From Candidatus Zymogenus sp. (lineage in GTDB: Bacteria; Desulfobacterota; Zymogenia; Zymogenales; Zymogenaceae), in contig JAUWME010000016.1 of the NCBI GenBank assembly GCA_030613285.1, positions 1-13,762 of the forward strand: DNA of 13,762 nt. The letters run 5' to 3'. The position numbers were made by a program, and so were the translations under genes. Shown in pieces: positions 8,531 through 13,762 of this stretch. Positions within the stretch are counted from its first letter, which is position 1. The number at the start of each line of letters is the position of its first letter. The notes below the pieces were generated by a model that was not told the DNA's origin, made no database searches, and was given only the letters and a program-made list of their open reading frames with translations.

Positions 8531-8600
8531 CTATATCAAAAACAAAAAAAAGTAGGGTACTTACGTACTCTATATCGAAAAAACTGGAATAGGGCACTTA
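8457..8600 (+). repeat. tandem hairpin-forming repeat, about 38-bp period
   Basis: The box GGGCACTTA (or GGGTACTTA) starts at 8457, 8516, 8555 and 8592. TACCCTATATC (or a close variant) starts at 8489, 8527 and 8566. The core of the third unit, TAGGGTAC-TTAC-GTACTCTA (8553-8572), is itself an imperfect hairpin with an 8-bp stem. The array overlaps and extends the right arm of the foldback element. The protein-level repeat seen in a plus frame here is a by-product of these DNA repeats. Confidence 0.7.
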
Positions 8601-8640
8601 ATGTTGAGGTTGTCCGTTTTTTTATTTTGAGGAGGATGCT

Positions 8641-8751
8641 ATGTGTAGCGAACCTGTGTGCACAAGGTGTGGTTCATCAAATTGGATTTTGACTGACAAA
8701 GGCGACTGAGCGTCTATGATGTGCCTAAACTGTGGAAACGCAATCGATTAA
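8641..8751 (+). pseudogene. tiny two-knuckle zinc-ribbon ORF with one in-frame TGA
   Basis: GGAGG at 8631-8635 lies 5 nt before the ATG at 8641, a near-ideal start site. The frame reads MCSEPVCTRCGSSNWILTDK then GD, meets TGA at 8707-8709, and continues ASMMCLNCGNAID to a TAA at 8749. Together the two halves give CxxC and CxxC knuckles 18 positions apart, the usual spacing of a treble-clef or rubredoxin-like zinc ribbon. This argues that the whole 36-codon frame was once a single protein. After the TAA another frame reads NKSWHDYEMERLEQERKRGK, which may be a frameshifted tail. Nonsense decay is the simplest reading, and recoding is possible. The family is only 'small zinc ribbon'. Confidence 0.45.
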
Positions 8752-8822
8752 GAGTATATTTAACGTTTGGGCCGAACAAATCGTGGCATGATTATGAGAT
8801 GGAAAGATTAGAACAAGAAAGA

Positions 8823-8849
8823 AAAAGGGGGAAAATGATTCCCCCTTTT
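8823..8849 (-). terminator. bidirectional intrinsic terminator downstream of the RRM gene
   Basis: AAAAGGGGGAA (8823-8833) and TTCCCCCTTTT (8839-8849) form an 11-bp perfect stem with a 5-nt loop. The A/T flanks supply a U-tract in either direction. It lies 29 bp past the RRM stop on the minus strand and also faces transcription from the small zinc-ribbon frame on the plus strand. Confidence 0.85.
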
Positions 8850-8877
8850 CCCAATTGCAATTAAATCCGTGGGTTAA

Positions 8878-9129
8878 TTACCTCCGATCCCTGCTCCGAG
8901 GAGGCTTTGCCTCGTCTACGTTCAGTGATCGTCCGGAGAAATCCGTACCGTTCAATGCTTCTTTTGCCTCTTCGGCTTCCGACTGGGATGACATTTCGAC
9001 AAATCCAAAACCTTTTCCTTCGATGACCTTGGCCTCTACAACTTCTCCGTATTCGGAAAAGAGGTCGTTAAGCTCTCCAGCAGTAACCGTATAGTTGAGG
9101 TTACCCACAAAAAGTTTGCTTCCTTGCAT
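8878..9129 (-). CDS. RRM-type RNA-binding protein, 83 aa
   Basis: This is a single RNA recognition motif. RNP2 is LFVGNL at residues 6-11 and RNP1 is KGFGFVEM at 39-46, with the aromatic residues expected for RNA stacking (Phe7, Phe41, Phe43). Helix 1 is around TVTAGELNDLFSEYG and helix 2 around EAEEAKEALNG. A short basic tail (PPRSRDRR) ends the protein, as in bacterial stand-alone RRM proteins that bind single-stranded RNA in the cytosol. Cyanobacterial relatives are cold-induced, but their RNA targets in other bacteria are largely unknown. The start at 9129 has AAGGAG about 7 nt upstream. Its promoter appears about 200 nt upstream (9338-9366), with a terminator-like hairpin in between, so expression may be controlled by attenuation. 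A strong terminator follows the gene. Confidence 0.93.
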   Translation of the reverse strand: MQGSKLFVGNLNYTVTAGELNDLFSEYGEVVEAKVIEGKGFGFVEMSSQSEAEEAKEALNGTDFSGRSLNVDEAKPPRSRDRR

Positions 9130-9237
9130 TCTTAACTCCTTTTTCTCTTATTCAACAACGGCAACATTAGGAGGTGAAGACAAGTAAAACAACGATACCT
9201 CTTACTAAAACACATTATTAAACGCGAGAACTAAAAT

Positions 9238-9299
9238 AAAAAAAATGCTATAGAAATTATTGGACACCCAGATGAGATGTCTCGACTCTCTCTATAGCA
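9238..9299 (-). terminator. intrinsic terminator inside the RRM gene leader
   Basis: On the minus strand TGCTATAGAGA pairs with TTTCTATAGCA (9 Watson-Crick pairs, then one G-U and one A-U). Eight T residues (complement of A 9238-9245) and ATTTT follow. The stem is AU-rich and its loop long (about 32 nt, with an internal hairpin), so partial readthrough is likely. That fits the RRM gene lying about 110 nt downstream. Confidence 0.55.
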
Positions 9300-9331
9300 A
9301 TATCCACTTTCAGGACCCGATGTCCTGATTT
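9238..9331 (-). promoter_or_regulatory. structured leader or short RNA upstream of the RRM gene
   Basis: From the predicted start near 9331 the minus-strand RNA first forms CAGGAC-atcgg-GTCCTG (plus positions 9311-9327). It ends in a terminator-like stem (9246-9256 with 9289-9299) followed by eight U residues. GACATC (plus 9276-9281) can pair with GGTGTC (plus 9263-9268) in the terminator loop. GGACATC in the first hairpin (plus 9319-9325) could pair with GGTGTCC (plus 9262-9268) instead. Such alternative pairing is what a riboswitch or attenuator needs. No known riboswitch class was recognised. A stand-alone RNA of about 95 nt is the alternative. Confidence 0.5.
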
Positions 9332-9337
9332 TGACTT

Positions 9338-9366
9338 ATTTTATATCAATTTTTGTCATATGTCAA
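9338..9366 (-). promoter_or_regulatory. sigma70-like promoter of the RRM gene
   Basis: On the minus strand a perfect TTGACA (complement of 9361-9366) is followed after 17 bp by TAAAAT (complement of 9338-9343), 5 of 6 to consensus. The start would be near 9331, about 200 nt before the RRM ATG. No closer promoter was seen. Confidence 0.65.
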
Positions 9367-9380
9367 GGAAATAATATTTT
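9353..9380 (+). promoter_or_regulatory. candidate divergent promoter for a short plus-strand RNA
   Basis: TTGTCA at 9353-9358 and TATTTT at 9375-9380 are separated by 16 bp. This site overlaps the minus-strand RRM promoter, so the two polymerases would compete. The -10 match is weak (4 of 6). Confidence 0.3.
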
Positions 9381-9386
9381 ATCTAA

Positions 9387-9481
9387 TGAGGACAATAAAA
9401 TGGATATTTAATAGATAAGTAAGGATGGACTGACGATTAACCCTTTTCAAAGAAGGGGCTGGTGTTTACCAGCCTTTTTTT
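9387..9481 (+). ncRNA. candidate small RNA ending at a strong terminator
   Basis: A segment of about 95 nt lies between a plausible plus-strand promoter and a strong intrinsic terminator, with no gene in between. It contains a small stem CCCTT/AAGGG just before the terminator. The only start-to-stop frame is 10 codons (MRTIKWIFNR at about 9386), without a clear ribosome binding site. The class is unknown. Alternatively the terminator may end readthrough from elsewhere. Confidence 0.35.
9457..9481 (+). terminator. strong Rho-independent terminator
   Basis: GGCTGGT (9457-9463), loop GTTT and ACCAGCC (9468-9474) form a perfect 7-bp GC-rich stem followed by seven T residues (9475-9481). It works on the plus strand. 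The transcript it ends is not obvious, because no plus-strand gene lies within 700 bp upstream. Confidence 0.85.
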
Positions 9482-9488
9482 GGATAGT

Positions 9489-9517
9489 ATATTGAGATTA
9501 GAAGGTAATCTCAATAT
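9489..9517. repeat. perfect 12-bp inverted repeat
   Basis: ATATTGAGATTA (9489-9500), spacer GAAGG and TAATCTCAATAT (9506-9517) are perfectly complementary. No T-run follows on either strand. It could be an operator for a dimeric regulator, an RNA hairpin or a relic of a mobile element. Confidence 0.7.
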
Positions 9518-9881
9518 GGTTAAGACGGGCTATATTAAGATGGGCCAGAAGGGAGATGCTACTCAACTCCAGTGGGTGCTGTTGAGAGGGAAAAGTCATT
9601 TCTCAAGTTTCCAGAGCAGAAGATAACCATTCTTGTTCCATGCTGTGTTGAGGGACTGGCCAGTAAAGGAACTCGTTGAAGGAGTCAACACAACTCGTGA
9701 CTACTGCAAATAACTCCACCCTCCAGCATTATTATAGAGAGACTTACTATGTATATATATTTAACTATCCACAATGATATTTCAAATTGTCATAAGCACC
9801 GTATTAATTTTGCATCCAAAATATACTGTTGAGCTCTATCGAGAAGCTCTATCACAATTTGCTTTTTTATATTTCTGACCA
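9518..9881. other. intergenic region without intact gene; possible decayed coding sequence
   Basis: Positions about 9515-9720 are less AT-rich than other gaps and contain short coding-like frames. Examples are MVKTGYIKMGQKGDATQLQ from 9515 in one frame and KFPEQKITILVPCCVEGLAS in another, each soon closed by a stop. None matches a family that could be recognised. The last 160 bp are AT-rich. GAGCT/AGCTC can form a small hairpin past the kinase stop, with no U-tract, so no clear kinase terminator is seen. Confidence 0.45.
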
Positions 9882-12800
9882 TTATTCATCAAACATCTCG
9901 TTTAACTTGTTTAGCAGCGCATTTATTTCAAACGGCTTTTCAACATATTTTACCCCGGTAATCTTAAAGAAGTTTTGAGTCTCTTTCCCCAGCACATCAC
10001 CGGTTATAAAGAGCATCCTATCTGTCAGTTCCGGATATTCTTTCTGGACAAAGGTATAGAGATTCTGACCGCTCATTCCCGGCATCTTCATATCAGATAT
10101 TATAACATCATACCCGCCCTTTTTCAGCAACTCAATGGCTCTATCCCCGCTGTTGGCGGTTTGAACAACATAACCCTCGTTTGATAACGCTTCGGAAATG
10201 ACCTCCCTCAATGATTCTTCGTCTTCCACAACGAGTACAGATATTGTTCCTTCAGGCTTCTTCGGCCTCTCTATTTTCACTTCATCTATTTCTGCAATAT
10301 CTTTCACTATCGGAAGCTCGATGGTGAATTTTGCGCCTTTGCCTATCTCACTCTCTACATTCATTTTTCCACCGTGCTCATTGATAATACCGTAGATGAT
10401 ACTCAAACCGAGTCCGGTTCCTTTACCCACCTCCTTGGTGGTAAAAAATGGATCGAATATCTTATTGATATTCTCCTTCGGGATGCCGAGACCATTGTCA
10501 TCAAATTCTATCAGTATTGTTTCATCTCTTCTGAATGATCTTATATTGAGTGTTCCCCCACTTTTTTCTTTTAGGGCATCGTGGGCGTTATTGATGAGAT
10601 TGATAAAGACCTGCTGAAGCTGGTAGGGATCGGCGGACGTCGCTGGAATGTTTTCTGATAGTTCCAGTTCTACATCGATATCATCCACGCTCAATTCATA
10701 TTCCCTTAGTTTGCAGGATTCCACGATCACGTCATTTACGTTAATCATCCTTCGCTCGGGCTTGTGCTCTCTGGCAAAAGCAAGGAGACCCCCTACAATC
10801 TTTGTACACCTCATGGATTCTTTTTGTATGACTTCTAATTTATCCCTTATTTCACCAGACATATATCTTTTTGCCAAAAGTTGGGCGTTTCCAATTATCG
10901 CAGTGAGAGGGTTGTTCAGTTCGTGGGCAACACCGGATAGGATCCCCCCGAGGCTGGAGAGTTTTTCCGTCTGGATGAGCTGTGCCGCTATCTTTTTCCT
11001 TTCTGTGATATCTCTGATGATCCCATTATAGCCGATATTGTACCCCCTGCCGTCTCTCCTGACGGTTGCTGTTACAAGGACATCAATGAGGGTGCCATCT
11101 TTTTTCTTAAAGATTATCTCTTGGTCTTTTACAAATTCCTCTTTTTCAATGATCTGTAGGAATATTTTTTTGTATTCGGGGTTCAAGAAAAGATTTTTAA
11201 TATCCATTGAAAGTAGCTCATCCCTCGCGTATCCAAAGAGCTCTTCTCCCGCAGGATTTATGTCAATGAACTTTCCATCAAGCGCAGCAATGTAAATGAC
11301 ATCTCTGCTCGTTTCAAAAATGTTTCGCCATTTCTCCTCAGATTGTTTGAGTTCAACCGTACGTTCGAAAAGGAGTTTATTGATTTCACTTATATTTTTC
11401 TCCGCCCGCTTGCGCTCTTCCTCCGTTTCAATTGCCGAAAGCGCAAAGGCGATGTCCTGTGCCACTTCCTCCAGAAGCATGACTTCCTCTTTATCAAAGT
11501 AATCAATGTTGTAAGAATAGACGTTTAAAGCACCATGAATGGTCTCTTCATAAACAAGGGGAACAGCAATACTTGACTTATATCCCCTTTTTTCAGCTTC
11601 TTTTTGCCAAGAAGCGTATTTGGAACTATTCAACACATCCCTTAAGACACACGTCTTTTTTGTTTTTATTGCCGTTCCTGTGGGTCCTCTTCCGGTTTTT
11701 TCATCGTCCCATGTTATGGTGGTCTTTTCCAGATACCCATCCTCGAATCCCCATTGTGCCACAGGAATGACCTTTTTGTGTCCTTCCTCTATCATGCCTA
11801 TCCAGACGAAAAGATAACCACTCACCTCCACAAGGATTTCACACGCCTGCCCCAAAAGAGTTTTCTTATCTTTTTCAATGACGATGAGCTGATTGATATT
11901 GCGTATGGATTTCAACACCCGGTTCAGATGGAAAATCCGCTCTTCCGACCGTTTACGCTCAGTTATATCCCTTAACGTACCCTGAAAACCGATTGTTTCA
12001 TCTCCTTTACGAATGGTGTTGACATACGCTTCTACAGTCCTAACCTCACCATCTTTTCTTATAGTTTCATACGTGAAGTCCCTTATCGGCTCACCCGTAC
12101 GATAGAGATGATTATACGCCTTAAAAACGTCTTCTGCCACTTCCGGCGTTCCATATTTTGCAAAGCTGCTTCCTATAATCTCTTCCTTTTCATAGCCCAT
12201 AATTGATGCGAGGGCATCGTTTATCGATGTGAAATTCCCTTTAATGTCAACAGTAAAGACGGCTTGAATAGAGTTTTCAAATAAACCCCTCCATTTTTTC
12301 TCGCTCTCCCTGAGCAGCTCTTCGGCCCGCTTTCTCTCGGTAATGTCAATGAAAACGCCCTGTCTGGCCGTTTCTCCCATATAATTAAGATTACTGCCGT
12401 AAACGAGGACAAAAAGTGTTTCTCCTCCCTTCTTGATTATTTTGATTTCGTATCCCGTTGGTAGATCCTCCCCGGCGGCAATCTTCTTGGCGCGATCCAA
12501 CACATACTCCCTATCGTCTTCGTAAACGAATTCTATCAAATCCTTCCCTATTATATCCTCGGGACCACCATATCCCAGAAGCCGGGCGGTCTCCTTTCCG
12601 CAATATTTGATCTTTCCACCTACTTGAATAAAAATCCCCACGGGGACATTGTCGGCTATCATCCTGTATTTTTTCTCGCTCTCCCTGAGCGCCTCCTCCG
12701 CCCGCTTGCGCTCGGTGATATCGGTCATAACGCCGGTTATACCAACAGGCACGCCTTCTTCAAATTGTATACGTGAGGAAGTGCGAACATGGCGGACTTC

Positions 12801-13762
12801 ACCGTCTTTTTTAAAGCCCCTAAATTCGTACGGCTTCATCTTTCCACTAACTGTTTGTCCCATACTTTTTAGCAGACCATTGAGGTCATCAGGGTGTACA
12901 TATTTTATAGCAGGCCGGTTTACTACCTCTTCCGGCTTGTATCCGAACAATTTCTCAATTACAGGGCTAATATAAGTGATATTACCTTCCATATCGAGAG
13001 TGAATATTACATCGTTCAAATTCTCAATAAGTGAGCGATATTTTTCTTCGTTTTTTCGAAGCAATTCGTTTGCCTCAATCAGGTGTCTTGTCTTCGCCTT
13101 GATCTGTACGTTAAGAAGCTGAATAATCCCAAACAATAGAACCAGTAGCCCTCCGATGACAACAATAATCCAGAGAAGATAACGCGGCACAACCTGCTCT
13201 GGAGCCTTTTCCATCCAGCGAGCCAGTGTTTTGTAATAGTGGGAATTGGGTTGCTTTCGCCAAGCATTTAAATGACGTTCGATGGTGTCAAGAAGCTCAG
13301 GATTGCGCCCCTGAGCAGTCACAATGTATAATGATACCGGGTTAAAGATGATGGGAGTCTTGATCAACCCGTATTTTTGGAATGAATAATCTCCAATGAA
13401 ATGGTTAGAAATCACCGCGTCAACAGAACCATTCTCGGCCAGCCTAAACCCTTCCTCGTATGTTTTGACCTGGACAATCGTTACCTCGAAACCGAACCCG
13501 TTTATAATCTGTTTGAAAATTTCCTCTTGAATCCCCCCTTTAAGCACGGCGATCCGCCGTCCGTTCAGGTCAGACAGTGTTGACAGCGAAGTCGATGAGT
13601 TTCTATACACCTGCGACCAGCTATACAAAACCGGAGTCTCATGGAAATCATACTTCGTGTCTCGTCCCCGCGAATAGGCGACATCAGGCATCAGATCAAT
13701 CCGATGTTTTTCAAGAGCATCAAGACACTCAGACCATTCACACGGAATATATACCAGGTTCC
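9882..13762 (-). CDS. hybrid sensor histidine kinase: periplasmic-binding, multi-PAS, GAF, HisKA, HATPase, receiver (5' end outside window)
   Basis: The frame continues upstream of the first Met (13691) to the window edge (EWSECLDALEKHRIDLMPDV), so about 1,292 residues are visible and the N-terminus is missing. Numbering from the Met at 13691, the domains run as follows. An SBP_bac_3-type periplasmic ligand-binding domain extends to about 165, and one membrane helix lies at about 172-193. PAS1 is at about 214-328, PAS2 at 341-453, PAS3 at 466-578, GAF at 602-752 and PAS4 at 787-897. HisKA follows with phospho-acceptor His923 (GVAHELNNPL). The HATPase has its N-box at NLINNAHDAL (1031-1040), G1 at DDNGLGI and G2 at GKGTGLGLS. 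The C-terminal receiver has an acidic pocket at EDE (1156-1158) and phospho-acceptor Asp1200. It should sense a small periplasmic ligand and cytosolic PAS/GAF cues, then pass phosphate to its own receiver. No separate response regulator, Hpt protein or output domain is in the window. All catalytic motifs are intact. Confidence 0.95.
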   Translation of the reverse strand, partial: NLVYIPCEWSECLDALEKHRIDLMPDVAYSRGRDTKYDFHETPVLYSWSQVYRNSSTSLSTLSDLNGRRIAVLKGGIQEEIFKQIINGFGFEVTIVQVKTYEEGFRLAENGSVDAVISNHFIGDYSFQKYGLIKTPIIFNPVSLYIVTAQGRNPELLDTIERHLNAWRKQPNSHYYKTLARWMEKAPEQVVPRYLLWIIVVIGGLLVLLFGIIQLLNVQIKAKTRHLIEANELLRKNEEKYRSLIENLNDVIFTLDMEGNITYISPVIEKLFGYKPEEVVNRPAIKYVHPDDLNGLLKSMGQTVSGKMKPYEFRGFKKDGEVRHVRTSSRIQFEEGVPVGITGVMTDITERKRAEEALRESEKKYRMIADNVPVGIFIQVGGKIKYCGKETARLLGYGGPEDIIGKDLIEFVYEDDREYVLDRAKKIAAGEDLPTGYEIKIIKKGGETLFVLVYGSNLNYMGETARQGVFIDITERKRAEELLRESEKKWRGLFENSIQAVFTVDIKGNFTSINDALASIMGYEKEEIIGSSFAKYGTPEVAEDVFKAYNHLYRTGEPIRDFTYETIRKDGEVRTVEAYVNTIRKGDETIGFQGTLRDITERKRSEERIFHLNRVLKSIRNINQLIVIEKDKKTLLGQACEILVEVSGYLFVWIGMIEEGHKKVIPVAQWGFEDGYLEKTTITWDDEKTGRGPTGTAIKTKKTCVLRDVLNSSKYASWQKEAEKRGYKSSIAVPLVYEETIHGALNVYSYNIDYFDKEEVMLLEEVAQDIAFALSAIETEEERKRAEKNISEINKLLFERTVELKQSEEKWRNIFETSRDVIYIAALDGKFIDINPAGEELFGYARDELLSMDIKNLFLNPEYKKIFLQIIEKEEFVKDQEIIFKKKDGTLIDVLVTATVRRDGRGYNIGYNGIIRDITERKKIAAQLIQTEKLSSLGGILSGVAHELNNPLTAIIGNAQLLAKRYMSGEIRDKLEVIQKESMRCTKIVGGLLAFAREHKPERRMINVNDVIVESCKLREYELSVDDIDVELELSENIPATSADPYQLQQVFINLINNAHDALKEKSGGTLNIRSFRRDETILIEFDDNGLGIPKENINKIFDPFFTTKEVGKGTGLGLSIIYGIINEHGGKMNVESEIGKGAKFTIELPIVKDIAEIDEVKIERPKKPEGTISVLVVEDEESLREVISEALSNEGYVVQTANSGDRAIELLKKGGYDVIISDMKMPGMSGQNLYTFVQKEYPELTDRMLFITGDVLGKETQNFFKITGVKYVEKPFEINALLNKLNEMFDE

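Noticed and set aside
8457..8600. CRISPR array or replication iterons
   Set aside because: The gaps between repeat cores are only about 12-15 bp and AT-rich, there are too few units, and no cas or rep gene is present.
8465..8692. 75-codon plus-strand frame with internal protein repeats (VGHLRTLYQK / VGYLRTLYRK)
   Set aside because: The protein repeat is produced by the tandem DNA units. There is no ribosome binding site and the frame overlaps the better zinc-ribbon start at 8641.
8707..8745. Selenocysteine (SECIS) reading of the TGA in the mini zinc ribbon
   Set aside because: Only a 4-bp GCGT/ACGC stem could be drawn downstream, which is too weak. Genes in the window use TGA as a normal stop (the aminotransferase and ppcA).
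10198..11502. Plus-strand serine-rich frames across the kinase gene
   Set aside because: They are shadows of the minus-strand kinase coding sequence. The kinase motifs are intact throughout.

Overview
The window looks bacterial, most likely from an anaerobic, syntroph-like Desulfobacterota (deltaproteobacterial) lineage. This placement is inferred from gene content, not proven. The bacterial signs are Shine-Dalgarno sites, sigma70-like promoters and intrinsic terminators. The lineage hints are a very large multi-PAS hybrid kinase, a stand-alone RRM protein, an HdrD-like iron-sulfur protein and an archaeal-type PEP carboxylase. No tRNA, rRNA, CRISPR array or intact transposase gene was seen.

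Layout. Positions 1-1198 (minus) hold the N-terminal 399 residues of a YyaL-type thioredoxin-fold protein. An AT-rich gap follows, with a possible gene remnant at 1506-1604. A good promoter (1765-1794) then drives a tight plus-strand operon: a triple zinc-ribbon protein (1828-2148), an HdrD-like CCG-domain Fe-S protein (2163-3395) and a ferredoxin-fused FMN/Fe-S glutamate-synthase domain protein (3400-4833). A class I/II aminotransferase (4959-6287) follows and may have its own promoter. Convergent to it is an AT-rich archaeal-type PEP carboxylase gene, ppcA (6421-7881, minus). Immediately upstream of ppcA is a short signal-peptide-like reading frame broken by one in-frame TGA (7884-8087).

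Positions 8279-8600 contain a foldback (MITE-like) element with roughly 45-bp imperfect terminal inverted arms, plus tandem hairpin-forming units of about 38 bp. Just beyond it is a tiny two-knuckle zinc-ribbon frame, also interrupted by one TGA (8641-8751). A bidirectional terminator and an 83-residue RRM RNA-binding protein (8878-9129, minus) come next. The RRM gene has a promoter about 200 nt upstream, and its leader contains an intrinsic-terminator-like hairpin, which suggests attenuation or a short RNA. A plus-strand promoter-like site overlaps that promoter, and the short segment it faces ends at a strong terminator at 9457-9481. A perfect 12-bp inverted repeat and non-coding or decayed sequence fill 9489-9881. 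The rest (9882-13762, minus) is a giant hybrid histidine kinase whose N-terminus lies beyond the window.

How the genes may work together (inference). The aminotransferase would move amino groups between amino acids and 2-oxoglutarate/glutamate. The glutamate-synthase-type flavoprotein, with two ferredoxin clusters and the HdrD-like partner, would couple glutamate-type chemistry to low-potential or thiol/disulfide electron carriers. PEP carboxylase would supply oxaloacetate to the same amino-acid and anaplerotic pool. The glutamate-synthase domain has neither an amidotransferase nor a GXGXG partner nearby, so it may not be an ordinary glutamate synthase.
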